The notes: generated by a model from the letters alone, not told the origin. DNA of 64,000 nt from Polyangia bacterium (GCA_036268875.1 DATATI010000074.1:197886-261885), one strand, 5' to 3'; positions 41,443 through 55,240 are shown, counted from the first letter of the stretch. A program made the numbers and translations.

Positions 41443-42825
41443 ATGGACCCGGGCGTCAATTTCAATCCCACCGAACTGATCGAAATGGCCGCTGTCATAG
41501 GCGGTCTGGGCGTCACCGGGGTCCTTGGCTACCTGGTGGTCAGCCGCGCTCGCGCCGCACGACGTCGCCAGATCGAGCAAACCGGAGAGCCACCCGCCCG
41601 ACCGCTGCCCGAGGCCGAGAGCGATTCCGAATCTAAGCAGGCCGGAACCCCCACGCGTCCAGCGCTGGCGGGCGGTCGGGGGTCGGCCAAGGCGTTGAGC
41701 GCGACCGCCCCCGCTCGGCAGCCAGACCTCGAGGGCCCGTCGTCCGAAAAAGAACCGTCATCGGCGCCAGTACAATCGGTTCCGGTCCCGGGCCCGGTCG
41801 CCGAAAAAATCGCCCAGGTCATTCCCTTTCCCACCCCGCCACCGCCGGCCGTGGCCCCGCCGATCGAAAAGCCGACCGTCGTCGCGCCGCCCAAACCGGT
41901 GCGAAAAAAGAAAGACTCCGCCGCGCTGGCGCCGGGGCTGGCCAAGACCCGGGCGGGCTGGATCTCGCGTCTCGGCGAAGTCTTCGCCGGACGCAAAGAA
42001 CTCGACCCGACGGTGATCGACGAGATGGAAAAAATTCTTCTCACCGCCGACATCGGCGTGCGCACCAGCCAGAAGCTTCTGGAGGAGATTCGCCAGTCGC
42101 TTTCACGCAAGGAACTGCGCGAGCCAGAAGCAGTATGGGCGTTTCTTCGCGAGCGGACCGCGCAGATGCTGTCGCTGAAAAGCGCTGAGCTGGATTTTGC
42201 GGCTGCCCGTCCCTTCGTCTTGCTGATCATCGGCGTCAACGGCAGCGGGAAGACCACCACCATCGGCAAGCTGGCCGCCAAGCTAGTAGCCGACGGAAAG
42301 AAGGTCTTGCTTGCCGCCGGCGACACCTTCCGCGCCGCCGCCACCGAGCAGTTGGAGATCTGGGCCAATCGGGTCGGTGCGACGCTGGTCCGGGGCAAAG
42401 AAGGCGCCGATCCCTCGTCGGTCATTTTCGATGGCGCCAAACGAGGCGCCACAGAAGGCTTCGATGTGGTGATCGCCGACACGGCTGGTCGCCTCCACAC
42501 GAAGACTGATCTCATGCAGGAACTGCAGAAGGTGCGTCGGGTGCTGGCCAAAGCCGCCCCGGGGGCGCCACACGAGACCTGGCTGGTGATCGACTCGACC
42601 AGCGGCCAAAACGCGATCGCCCAGGCGCAGATCTTCACCGAAACGATGCAAGTCACAGGGATCGTCCTGACCAAACTGGACGGAACCGCCAAGGGTGGCG
42701 TGATCTTGGGGATCGCCGATCAACTGCAAATTCCCGTGCGTTTTATCGGCATCGGCGAGAAGGTCGATGACCTCCGCCAGTTTGACGCCGAAGAGTTTGT
42801 GGAAGCCCTCTATCAAACGAACTAA
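41443..42825 (+). CDS. ftsY: Signal recognition particle receptor FtsY
   Basis: This 460-residue SRP GTPase receives ribosome-nascent-chain complexes at the membrane. It has an N-terminal hydrophobic anchor at about residues 14-34 ([19 protein letters not shown]), a Pro/Ala-rich acidic linker to about 160, then the NG domain: [15 protein letters not shown] (G1), DTAGRLHTK (G3), [10 protein letters not shown] (G4) and [12 protein letters not shown] at the end. The transmembrane anchor makes it membrane-attached, unlike E. coli FtsY. It is divergent from smc. Confidence 0.96.
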   Translation: MDPGVNFNPTELIEMAAVIGGLGVTGVLGYLVVSRARAARRRQIEQTGEPPARPLPEAESDSESKQAGTPTRPALAGGRGSAKALSATAPARQPDLEGPSSEKEPSSAPVQSVPVPGPVAEKIAQVIPFPTPPPPAVAPPIEKPTVVAPPKPVRKKKDSAALAPGLAKTRAGWISRLGEVFAGRKELDPTVIDEMEKILLTADIGVRTSQKLLEEIRQSLSRKELREPEAVWAFLRERTAQMLSLKSAELDFAAARPFVLLIIGVNGSGKTTTIGKLAAKLVADGKKVLLAAGDTFRAAATEQLEIWANRVGATLVRGKEGADPSSVIFDGAKRGATEGFDVVIADTAGRLHTKTDLMQELQKVRRVLAKAAPGAPHETWLVIDSTSGQNAIAQAQIFTETMQVTGIVLTKLDGTAKGGVILGIADQLQIPVRFIGIGEKVDDLRQFDAEEFVEALYQTN

Positions 42826-42903
42826 TTGGCCAACGTAATTACGGCGCTTGGTTGCAGGCAGAAACGCTGCCAAAAAGCTGTGAGCGGGCTACGAGATTTT
42901 TTG

Positions 42904-42933
42904 TTGCGAGAGAAAAAATCGTCATGCTATAGT
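42904..42933 (+). promoter_or_regulatory. Probable promoter of the beta-barrel gene pair
   Basis: TTGCGA (42904-42909), an 18-base spacer and TATAGT (42928-42933) match the sigma-70 consensus at four and five of six positions. The surrounding sequence is unusually AT-rich. The transcript would begin about 100 bases before the first beta-barrel ATG. Confidence 0.6.
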
Positions 42934-43038
42934 GCGCAAAAATTCGGCGGTCGCGCCTAAGACTTTGAAAATCTTGGACTTTTTAGCGGCGTTCAGGATA
43001 GGGTTCCATCCGGCGTTCGAGCTCATCAGAGAGGGATC

Positions 43039-44022
43039 ATGAAGCGACCGGCCGTTCATTTCTCCGCGTGGCTTGCCGTTTGTCTTGCGCTCCTGGCAAT
43101 CACCGGTTGGCCCAATTCTGCTCAGGCGCAACGTCGCAAGGGTCGCCATCCGGCCGCCCCCGCCACGCCACCCCCCCAAGAAAAAGTCCCTGAACAGGCC
43201 CCCGCCGCCGCGCCCGAAGCGGCGCCGGCCGCCGACGCCCCCAAGGAAGACACGCAGGCCCCGCCCCCGGCGGCGGCGGACGACCTGAAACTTCCCGAAG
43301 GCGATGTGACGACCCCGGCGGCGACCACCACTGCCGCTTCACCGACCCTGTCATGGCAGGACATTGTGGTGGTGCCGCGGAAGGCTTTCTTGAAGGCCAT
43401 CCGGCTGGAACTGGCGCCCTTCACCGGGCTGTCGGTCAATGATCTTTTGATCCGCCACTACGTTTTCGGCGCCGACCTGAACTTCTTTTTGACCGACGTT
43501 TTGTGGATCGGGCTCGAAGGTCAGTATTTCATCAAGTCGCTGACCGAGCGCGAAGAGCTCACCGGTTTGCAGTACAACCGGGTTCCCTCGTTGAACCGCT
43601 ATCTTTATGGTGCGTCGTTCAACCTGGGATACGTGCCGGCATACGGCAAGTTCACGCTTTTCAATCGCAACATTCTTCATTGGGAGATTTACGCCAACGC
43701 CGGCGTGGGCTGGACCCGAACGAAGAGCATTCCGCGCGACCCGGCCTTCAGCTATCAGTCATTCACCAATGACGACCTGACCCCCAACGTCGGTGTGGGA
43801 ACGCGTTTGTTCCTTTTCGATTGGCTGACCTTGAACGTCTCCATTCGGGACTACGTCTTCCCCGATCGGCTGGAAAAGCCGTCCACCAGTGCGCCCGACC
43901 CCAGCTTGACGCCCGCGCAGGCCAAGTCCGCCGCCAACCAGGTGTTCGTGAACAACGTGATGGTCATGGCTGGCGTCGGCATTTATTTGCCCACGTCGTT
44001 CCATTACAAATCCCCCCGCTAG
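43039..44022 (+). CDS. Outer membrane beta-barrel domain protein (myxobacterial type), first of pair
   Basis: This 327-residue protein starts with a Sec signal peptide (LAVCLALLAITGWPNSAQA, cleavage near AQAQ). Residues about 35-110 are a Pro/Ala-rich linker. From about 115 the chain alternates as in a small beta-barrel: LFLTDV-, FNLGYVPAYGKFTLF, IYANAGVGWT and NVGVGTRLFLFDWLTLNVSIRDYVF. The pattern fits the outer-membrane barrel domain found next to gliding or adventurous-motility genes in myxobacteria (TIGR04565-like). It lies upstream of a related gene and may form a pair in the outer membrane. Function is unknown. Confidence 0.78.
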   Translation: MKRPAVHFSAWLAVCLALLAITGWPNSAQAQRRKGRHPAAPATPPPQEKVPEQAPAAAPEAAPAADAPKEDTQAPPPAAADDLKLPEGDVTTPAATTTAASPTLSWQDIVVVPRKAFLKAIRLELAPFTGLSVNDLLIRHYVFGADLNFFLTDVLWIGLEGQYFIKSLTEREELTGLQYNRVPSLNRYLYGASFNLGYVPAYGKFTLFNRNILHWEIYANAGVGWTRTKSIPRDPAFSYQSFTNDDLTPNVGVGTRLFLFDWLTLNVSIRDYVFPDRLEKPSTSAPDPSLTPAQAKSAANQVFVNNVMVMAGVGIYLPTSFHYKSPR

Positions 44023-44078
44023 AAAACGCCCGCCTTGTCGACCACAACCGACGTCGAATCCCCCGCAAGGACACAGAA

Positions 44079-44867
44079 ATGAAGAAGCGGTTCGCACTCC
44101 TTCTCGTCGCCCTTTCGGTCTGTCTGCTGCCCGTGGCGGCGCAGGCGCAACGGCAAAGCCCGCTGGCCGACGCGCCGGCCATTCGCAAACGGCTCGAACT
44201 GCGGGCTATCCGCCTGGAGTTCGGCGGCGGTGGCGGCACCACGTTGAATCAGGATTTCTACCACTCCGTGTTCGTGAACCTGAAGCTGGGGTTTCACTTC
44301 ACCGATTGGTTGTCCCTGTCGGCGTTCGGTGGCTTCGTGGTCTCCAACATGGAGACCGGCTTTCAAAGCCAGCTCGTGGACAGTTTGAAGACCCCGGATC
44401 CGACGCGCCCAGCGCCCACGCCGGCCGATGCAAAAGCGTCGATGTCGAAGATTAAACAGATCCTGGCCGCCCAGCTTGAATTCGCGCCCTTCACCGGCAA
44501 GTACTCGCTGTTCGGCAAGCTGTTCGCGCACTATGACTTCTATCTCTTCGGTGGACCCGGCTTCCTGAACCTTGAGCCGACCGATTCCTCCGTACCGGCC
44601 TGTTCGTCGACCAATACCGGTCAGTCGTGCGGCGTGACCGGTTACAAGCTGGGCGCCAACTTTGGCGTCGGCGTTCACAGCTACCTCAACCAGTTCCTCG
44701 CCTTGAACCTCGAGCTTCGCGACATCATGGCGTCAATCAACCCGGCCGGCCGTGACACCAACGGCGATCAGAAAGCCAACGCCAGCGACTCTACCTGGCA
44801 GTCGACGTACATGGTCAGCCTGAACATCGTGCTTTACCTGCCGGCCACCGCCGACATCTCGCCGTAG
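44079..44867 (+). CDS. Outer membrane beta-barrel domain protein, second of pair
   Basis: The ATG at 44079 gives 262 residues with a signal peptide (LLLVALSVCLLPVAAQAQ). The mature part has amphipathic strands similar in order to the preceding gene: AIRLEFGGGGGTTLN, VNLKLGFHFTDWLSLSAFGG, LEFAPFTGKYSLFGK and NFGVGVHSYLNQFLALNLELRDIM. The two share the phrases APFTG and LN-(V/L)-x-(I/L)-RD at equivalent places, so they are paralogues. A loop with two cysteines (ACSSTNTGQSC) may be disulphide-bonded. It is 56 bases after the first gene. Confidence 0.78.
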   Translation: MKKRFALLLVALSVCLLPVAAQAQRQSPLADAPAIRKRLELRAIRLEFGGGGGTTLNQDFYHSVFVNLKLGFHFTDWLSLSAFGGFVVSNMETGFQSQLVDSLKTPDPTRPAPTPADAKASMSKIKQILAAQLEFAPFTGKYSLFGKLFAHYDFYLFGGPGFLNLEPTDSSVPACSSTNTGQSCGVTGYKLGANFGVGVHSYLNQFLALNLELRDIMASINPAGRDTNGDQKANASDSTWQSTYMVSLNIVLYLPATADISP

Positions 44868-44876
44868 CGGCTGCTC

Positions 44877-45284
44877 TCATGGTGGCGGGCAGGACGGCGC
44901 CGGCTGCGCGTCTTGCAGCAATAGACAACTGGTTGGGCTCTGCTCGCCGTTGCCGCCTTCGGCGGAAATGTCGATGCGATCGCCGGCGGTCCCGTCGAAC
45001 GTCTGCGATCGGAACGAACCGTCGCTGGCGGCCTGCGTGATGACGCCGCTGCTGGTCGTCAGGTTGAACACGAATACCCGGGCCGCCGCAGGGACACTGC
45101 CCGCTTCGCCGATCGCAGCCCACACCGTCTTTTGTCCTCCGTTGCCGTCCGAACCCAGCGACGACATGAACCCGGTCTGGGATGGGGGCGGCACCGGTAT
45201 GAACGGCGCATTGCACGACCACACCGCGCCCCAGACCACCATTGCCAGGGTGAGGCGAAGCAGTCGTGTGCGCAGGCTGGTCAT
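44877..45284 (-). CDS. Small secreted/lipoprotein-like protein of unknown function
   Basis: From the ATG at 45284 the product is 135 residues with a basic N-terminus and hydrophobic segment ending in a cysteine (VWSCNAPF), a weak lipobox. The mature part is predicted beta-rich (ARVFVFNLTTSSGVITQAA, DGSFRSQTF) like a small carboxypeptidase-regulatory or Ig-like domain and has two more cysteines near the C-terminus. It lies downstream of the sigma-54 activator gene on the same strand, separated by 140 bases that hold a possible sigma-54 promoter. No function is recognised. Confidence 0.55.
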   Translation of the reverse strand: MTSLRTRLLRLTLAMVVWGAVWSCNAPFIPVPPPSQTGFMSSLGSDGNGGQKTVWAAIGEAGSVPAAARVFVFNLTTSSGVITQAASDGSFRSQTFDGTAGDRIDISAEGGNGEQSPTSCLLLQDAQPAPSCPPP

Positions 45285-45311
45285 TCGATCGGTCCTTCCC
45301 TGGTCAAGTGC

Positions 45312-45327
45312 TGCAACCGGTGGACCC
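45312..45327 (-). promoter_or_regulatory. Possible sigma-54 (-24/-12) promoter
   Basis: The minus strand reads GGG-TCCACCGG-TTGCA: GG and GC are exactly 10 bases apart and the -12 box TTGCA is perfect, while the -24 box matches only partly. The start point would be about 17 bases before the ATG of the small secreted protein. The adjacent gene encodes a sigma-54 activator. GG-N10-GC is common by chance in GC-rich DNA, so this is tentative. Confidence 0.3.
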
Positions 45328-45424
45328 AACAAAAATAGCTGAATCGCGCCGCTTTTGCCGTCCGAGGTGGCAACCTGATTGGCGGACGAAACAACCTGGT
45401 TGAGGGCTGGCCTGGCATTTCCAT

Positions 45425-50476
<5,052 letters not shown>

Positions 50477-50483
50477 CGTCCCT

Positions 50484-50513
50484 ATATCATTGTATTTCCG
50501 TGATTTTTGTCAA
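50484..50513 (-). promoter_or_regulatory. Candidate promoter of the giant regulator gene
   Basis: The minus strand has a perfect -35 TTGACA (50513-50508). An AT-rich block follows with TGATAT at 18-base spacing and an overlapping TACAAT at a too-short 13-base spacing. The start point would fall within about 10 bases of the annotated ATG, so the message would be nearly leaderless or translation starts further in. Confidence 0.4.
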
Positions 50514-50534
50514 TCTACGATGAAGGTTGGCGGA

Positions 50535-51608
50535 CTAGTGGCCGGCATCCAAGCGGCGTAGCAGCCGCTCGTGGGCCTGGGCGGCCTGGCCGCGGATCTC
50601 GTCGTCGTCGTGGGTGGCAGCGACAAAGGACAGATAATCCAGCGCTTCCTCGCCACCCAGCAGCGAGAGGGCCTCGATGATCTTTCGCATCTCGCGGCGG
50701 TCGCGCAACGAGCGTGATTTGGTCAATACCGAAACGGCGCGCGGCTCTTTCAGGGCGATGAGCGCACCCAACGCGGCGTCGCGGGTGGCCTCGTCGTCGT
50801 TGGTCAAAAGATCTAACAGGCGCGGCACCTCCTGGTGCAGTTGGCGCTGGCCTGCAAGGCGGATCGCCTCTTCCCGCAGGTCGCCGCCGTCGGCGGTCAG
50901 CGCGATGTGAATGGACTCCGGCGAGGCGCTTCGCAGCTTCAGGCGCGCCAGCGCTCCATCCAGCAGATCGACGGCCACGCGCTCGGCCAGCGTGGCGAAC
51001 ACTTGCTGCTGCAACGCCCGGCTGGCGGCGGCGCTGGCGCCTTTGGAGACCACGTAGGTTTTCTCGCCCTCTCCCTCCAGCTGCTCGTCGATGGCGCCGG
51101 GAGCGTCGGACGGGCGGGTATCAAGCTGCATTCGCACGGCCACCCTGGCCAGAGCCTTGCCGGGCACCTCGGCCCCGTCCAGCGCCACCTCGCCGCGCAA
51201 CCGCACCGTCGGCGGCGCAGCGGCCGGGTCGTCCCCGGCGCTTCCGTCGGTGGTAGCGGGTGCGACGACGACCCCACTTTTCAACAGACGCCTGCGCAGA
51301 GATTCTTCCAGGGCGTCCGTGTCCAAGGTGACAGCCACGGAGCCAGCGGGCGAGAGATCGTGAACCGACACCATGCCCAGAAACGGCGGAGGCATCGGCG
51401 GTGGTGCATTGTCGGCGGCGCGACGGTGGCAGCCCGGCGAGCCAACCAAGACAAATAGCAGCGCCAGCGCCGGCAGCGAGCGCCGCTCAGACCGAGCGGA
51501 CGCGGCGGCGCGAGACGCGCTCGGTGGCGACGCCTTCGGCGGGCGTGCCCAAAGCGACAGCGGTGCGGCGATCGGTGCGCGCGGGTGACAGTGGGATGGT
51601 GTCGACAT
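50535..51608 (-). CDS. HEAT-repeat lipoprotein-like protein of unknown function
   Basis: The protein has a long basic N-terminus, then a hydrophobic segment ending in a cysteine (LLFVLVGSPGC), suggesting a lipoprotein. A middle beta-rich domain of about 150 residues (VSVHDLSPAGSVAVTLD, VRLRGEVALDG) is unrecognised. The last about 120 residues are HEAT-like helices (LREEAIRLAGQRQLHQEV, DEATRDAALGALIALKEPRAV, EIRGQAAQAHERLL). The only standard start codon in frame is ATG 51608, inside the upstream ATP-grasp gene, giving a 122-base overlap. A rarer start nearer 51490 is possible. A scaffold role at the envelope is inference. Confidence 0.62.
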   Translation of the reverse strand: MSTPSHCHPRAPIAAPLSLWARPPKASPPSASRAAASARSERRSLPALALLFVLVGSPGCHRRAADNAPPPMPPPFLGMVSVHDLSPAGSVAVTLDTDALEESLRRRLLKSGVVVAPATTDGSAGDDPAAAPPTVRLRGEVALDGAEVPGKALARVAVRMQLDTRPSDAPGAIDEQLEGEGEKTYVVSKGASAAASRALQQQVFATLAERVAVDLLDGALARLKLRSASPESIHIALTADGGDLREEAIRLAGQRQLHQEVPRLLDLLTNDDEATRDAALGALIALKEPRAVSVLTKSRSLRDRREMRKIIEALSLLGGEEALDYLSFVAATHDDDEIRGQAAQAHERLLRRLDAGH

Positions 51609-52617
51609 TGGGTCGTCTCAACAGGGCCAGCTCGACCAGCCGGAGAATCACCTCATCGTAGCTGAGCCCGCCGGCCTTCGCTGCTTTCGAGAAGCCACCG
51701 GCGATGTCCGACAAATCGCAGTTGGGATTGACGTCGATGATGTACGGCGTCCCGTCCAGCGCCAGCCGAATGTCGAAGCGCGCGTAATCGCGCAGCTCCA
51801 TGGCCTCGAAGGCGCTGAGCACGATGGCCCGGATGCGCGCCTCGACCTCCGGGGACAGGCCCTGGCACCGAACCGGCTTGGTGCCGCGGTACTCATCGGA
51901 CGATTCGATCCATTTCCCTTCGAAGGACACGATGTGTGGCCGTCCCGGCGGCATCTCCGAGAAGTCGATCTCGTAGAAGGGAAAGATCTGCGGCGGACCG
52001 CTGGGCTGGCTGAACAACGAGACGTAGATCTCGCGGCCGTCGATGTAGCGTTCGACCAGGGCCGGCTGGCGATAGCGCGACAGCACGGTGGCCACCCGCC
52101 GCTCGAGCGACAGGCGATCGTGAACCACCGATTCGCTGTAGATGCCCACCGAAGCGTCTTCGCGCGACGGCTTGACGATCAACGGGAACGGCAGGTTCAC
52201 GCCGCTGACGTCCTCGCTGGCCATGAACATCGCTTCGGGTGTGGGCACGCCGCGCGAGCGCAGCACGTCTTTGGCCTTGTGTTTGTGCAAGGCCAGCGTC
52301 AGCGCCAGCGGGCCCGAGCCGGTATAGGCGATCCCTTCGCGATCCAGCAGCAGCGGCAAAAGCGGTTCGAATCGATTGTCGCCGCCGATCGATTCGCACA
52401 GATTGAAAACCACGTCGGGATGCAATTCGCGCAGCGTGCTGACCGCTGCCAGTACATCGCCGGTGACGCCCAGTCCCGAGGCGGCGAATCCGTGCCGGCA
52501 CAAGATCCCGATGATGTTCTCCGCGATGTCCTTGATGTCTTCGCGGGCTTTGTTTTCGGGGTCCGCTTCCGCGCCCTCGAAGTCCCGGTTATAGACAACA
52601 ACGATGCGCGGGTTCAT
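51487..52617 (-). CDS. D-Ala-D-Ala-ligase-like ATP-grasp protein
   Basis: The 376-residue protein (start ATG 52617, MNPRIVVVYNRDF) has the ATP-grasp layout of Ddl. The N-terminal part contains VVFNLCESIGGDNRFE and GIAYTGSGPLALTLALHK, the ATP-binding part LPFPLIVKPSREDASVGI, then YIDGREIYVSL, and the metal site is RFDIRLALDGTPYIIDVNPNCDLS. True Ddl enzymes have EVNTLPGMT at this last place, as the second ligase in this window does, so the substrate may differ. A basic tail of about 35 residues follows the fold. It lies upstream of the HEAT-repeat gene and has its own promoter-like sequence. Confidence 0.82.
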   Translation of the reverse strand: MNPRIVVVYNRDFEGAEADPENKAREDIKDIAENIIGILCRHGFAASGLGVTGDVLAAVSTLRELHPDVVFNLCESIGGDNRFEPLLPLLLDREGIAYTGSGPLALTLALHKHKAKDVLRSRGVPTPEAMFMASEDVSGVNLPFPLIVKPSREDASVGIYSESVVHDRLSLERRVATVLSRYRQPALVERYIDGREIYVSLFSQPSGPPQIFPFYEIDFSEMPPGRPHIVSFEGKWIESSDEYRGTKPVRCQGLSPEVEARIRAIVLSAFEAMELRDYARFDIRLALDGTPYIIDVNPNCDLSDIAGGFSKAAKAGGLSYDEVILRLVELALLRRPNVDTIPLSPARTDRRTAVALGTPAEGVATERVSRRRVRSV

Positions 52618-52637
52618 TTGGTTGTCACGTTGATCCC

Positions 52638-52665
52638 ATTCTAATAATCCCGTCCTGCATTGCAA
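52638..52665 (-). promoter_or_regulatory. Candidate promoter of the Ddl-like gene
   Basis: On the minus strand, TTGCAA (52665-52660), a 16-base spacer and TAGAAT (52643-52638) match sigma-70 consensus at four and five positions. The start point is about 15 bases before the ATG. Confidence 0.45.
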
Positions 52666-52686
52666 TCGGTTAGAGCGAATTGAAAG

Positions 52687-53394
52687 TTAAGACGCGCTCT
52701 GCGCGACGAACGTTCCTGGTGCCGTCAGGTCATCGCGATCCGCGCGCGCGAAGTCGATTCCGAAGCGACGCGCGAATGACTGCGCAACGTCCTCCGCCAG
52801 CGCGTCGACGGCGGGCGCACCGTCGCCCAGCAATTGTTTCATCGATGTCACGCGCGCATCGGGCAACCCGCAAGGAACGATCAAACGAAAGGCATTCAGG
52901 TCCGAGGTGACGTTCAAGGCAAAGCCATGGATCGTCACCCGCTGGCGGACATGAACGCCAAAGGCGGCGATCTTCGCTGGCGGTGCCCCGGCCTCGTCGA
53001 CCCACAGCCCGGGCGCGTCTCGATCCCAGCGGACGGCGATTCCGTGCCCGGCCAGCACGTCCGCCAATCCGTCAGCCATCGCCCGCATGTGACCGACGAT
53101 GCCGCCGCGCAGCCGGATAATCGGGTAGCCGACCAACTGACCGGGACCGTGGTACGTGACATCGCCGCCGCGCGCCGTGTGGTGGACGGTGATCCCGCGC
53201 CCCTGCAATTCCTCCGGCGCGGCCAGCACGTGCGCGGCGTCGGCCGACCGCCCGAGAGTGATGACCGGCTGGTGTTCCAGCAGCAGCAGCGTCTCGGGCC
53301 CAAGGCCTGCCACAACCTGCTGCCGCAGACTTTCCTGCAAGGCGGCGGTCGCGCCGTAGGGCACGCGACCCAGCCACGCCCAGCGCGGGTGCAA
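52687..53394 (-). CDS. lipB: Lipoyl(octanoyl) transferase
   Basis: The 235-residue enzyme moves octanoyl from acyl carrier protein to lipoyl domains. Signature segments are TLGRSAD, RGGDVTYHGPGQLVGYPI, the lysine region PAKIAAFGVHVR, TIHGFALNV and the catalytic cysteine in IVPCGLPDARVTS. The cysteine and the PAKI lysine make the LipB dyad. LipA is not in the window. It lies 13 bases after the HARE-domain gene. Confidence 0.95.
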   Translation of the reverse strand: MHPRWAWLGRVPYGATAALQESLRQQVVAGLGPETLLLLEHQPVITLGRSADAAHVLAAPEELQGRGITVHHTARGGDVTYHGPGQLVGYPIIRLRGGIVGHMRAMADGLADVLAGHGIAVRWDRDAPGLWVDEAGAPPAKIAAFGVHVRQRVTIHGFALNVTSDLNAFRLIVPCGLPDARVTSMKQLLGDGAPAVDALAEDVAQSFARRFGIDFARADRDDLTAPGTFVAQSAS

Positions 53395-53407
53395 GACCCG
53401 CGACAGC

Positions 53408-55240
53408 CTATCCCTCCGCCAGCTCGGTGAAGAAGTCGGCGTCGACGAAATCGATGCTGACCACGCTGTTGATGGTGCCGATGCCGTGGCGCACGCAGGT
53501 TTCCGCGACCGCTTGACCGTCAGCGATCTCCAGCGGCGAGCCGGCCTGCTTCCATTCGGCGATGCCGTCTTCGGCCAAGCGGCCAGCCATCAACAAGAGG
53601 CCTTCGTCCTGGCTGCGGGCGCGGATGCCGGCGCGCAGCTCGCCAATGGCGCGGCGACCGGCGGGATTGACGCCGGGACGAAGCGCAATCAGGCACTTCG
53701 ATGGGCGCGAGCCGCGACCGCGGAGCGCTTCGACATAGATCGTGCCCTCGACCCGTTTGACGAACGTGGTGGGACCGAAGCCTTCACGTTGCAGCAGCAC
53801 GCGGGCCAGGGCTTCAAACGCCGAGGCAGGCAGCTCGGCCACCCGGCGTTCCAGTGCTGCCAGCGTTCGCTCGCGCAGCGCGCGCCGGGCCTCGCCGAAG
53901 ACGTGCTCGGCGCGTTCGAGCTCGGTGTCGGGCGGACGGCGGGCCAGGGCGAACAGCCCGCTGCCCGCGGAGCGCACGCGCGGACGCTGGCCGGCGCGCA
54001 GGCGCTCGCGCGGCTCGGCGGCCAGCGCGGTCCGCATCACCCGCCAGGCCTCGTTCGGCTCGCCGTGAATCAGACGGCGGCGCGCGGCGGCGTCGGCGAT
54101 CTGACGAACGTGCACCCCGCGCCCCGGCGCCTGGCCGCGCAGGATCTCGATCGCGGCGTCGATGGGAGTCATGATCTTGCGCGGGGTCTGGGAATCGCCC
54201 TGATCGGCCTCGCCACTCGCTGCCGGTTCGCGCGTGCCTTCACCGCGCAGCTCGCCTTCGCCGGCGGGACCGCTCGGTGCCGGACCGCCGGCACCCTCGC
54301 CCGCTGCTGGCCCGAAGCCCGCACTGGCGCCGCCGGCGCCTTCGAAGGCGCCGCCTTCGTTGGGGCGTGCGCCGAATCCACCTGGGGCGGCCTCGTCGCC
54401 GCGGCCGCGACGGCGGCGACGGCGGCGGCGCCGTCGGCCGAGCTCGTCGGTGGCGCCTTCGCGCGGCGGCTCGCCGGGTCGCGGCGGCGCGGCGAAGGCG
54501 CCTTCGTTCGCCTGACCCTCGCCTTCGCCCTCGTCATCATCATCATCAGTGTCATCGCCGACATCGGCGTCTCCACCGGCGGGCGCCTTCGCGCGGGCCG
54601 CGAACCCCTGGTCGGTGTCGGCATCGTTGGCGGCGGCAGACTGATCGTCCAGATCACCATCGGCATCGGCGGCTTCGTCGCCATCGCCGTTTTCGTCACC
54701 TTCCAGCACGCCGGTCTCCGCCAGCGCGGCGGCCCGCGCCTCAGCCGACAGCGAAGCGCCCCTCGGCTCGTGCTCGTCACCACCCTCGTCGGCCTCACGG
54801 CCGTCGCCTTCGGGCGCGTCCGCGGCGTCTTCAGCGCCGGCCTCGGCTTTTGTCGCCTCGTCGCCGCGCGTGCGCCCTCGCCCGCCGCGCCGACGGCGGC
54901 GACGTCCGTGCCCGGCTTCGCCGCCGGCACTTTCGGTCTTGCTGCTGTCGGTCTTGCTGTTGTTGCCGACCTTGGCTTCCTTGCTGGCCTCCGCCTCGCG
55001 CTCTTCGGCGGTGACCTCCGGATAGCGGAGCAGCCCGAACACGCCCGGTTTCACCCGGACGAAAGGGCTGCCGGGCGCTTTCTTCACCGCCGCGGTCAGC
55101 TGGGTCTGCATGGTCACTTCGGGGGTCCGACCAACGAAGGTCAGAAGTTTCTTCGTCATCGCACGCTCGGTCAGATCCTTGTAGTGGAGGGGCTTTCCCT
55201 CCTTGCGCAGGATCTCCAGGGCGGCCTCGAGAAAGGTCAT
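53408..55240 (-). CDS. Double HARE-HTH protein with long acidic insert and degenerate Mrr-like nuclease domain
   Basis: Residues about 1-80 form a HARE-HTH domain (FLEAALEILRKEGKPLHYKDL, VGRTPEVTMQTQL, VFGLLRYPE). About 85-360 is a highly charged Asp/Glu/Gly/Ala-rich low-complexity region with basic RRRRRGGRGR patches. About 362-450 is a second HARE-HTH (TPIDAAIEILRG, GVHVRQIADAA, PNEAWRVMRTAL, GLFALARRP). The last about 150 residues resemble a restriction-endonuclease-like Mrr fold (SAFEALARVLLQREGFG), but the expected G-D-G-G-x-D and Q-x-K catalytic residues read VEGTIYVEAL and LIALR. It is likely a non-cleaving DNA-binding protein. ATG 55240 is preferred over GTG 55258. Confidence 0.8.
   Translation of the reverse strand: MTFLEAALEILRKEGKPLHYKDLTERAMTKKLLTFVGRTPEVTMQTQLTAAVKKAPGSPFVRVKPGVFGLLRYPEVTAEEREAEASKEAKVGNNSKTDSSKTESAGGEAGHGRRRRRRGGRGRTRGDEATKAEAGAEDAADAPEGDGREADEGGDEHEPRGASLSAEARAAALAETGVLEGDENGDGDEAADADGDLDDQSAAANDADTDQGFAARAKAPAGGDADVGDDTDDDDDEGEGEGQANEGAFAAPPRPGEPPREGATDELGRRRRRRRRRRGRGDEAAPGGFGARPNEGGAFEGAGGASAGFGPAAGEGAGGPAPSGPAGEGELRGEGTREPAASGEADQGDSQTPRKIMTPIDAAIEILRGQAPGRGVHVRQIADAAARRRLIHGEPNEAWRVMRTALAAEPRERLRAGQRPRVRSAGSGLFALARRPPDTELERAEHVFGEARRALRERTLAALERRVAELPASAFEALARVLLQREGFGPTTFVKRVEGTIYVEALRGRGSRPSKCLIALRPGVNPAGRRAIGELRAGIRARSQDEGLLLMAGRLAEDGIAEWKQAGSPLEIADGQAVAETCVRHGIGTINSVVSIDFVDADFFTELAEG

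Noticed and set aside
42922-43179. An 85-codon minus-strand frame before the beta-barrel pair
   Set aside because: It overlaps the promoter region and signal-peptide codons of the plus-strand gene and has no motif or ribosome site.
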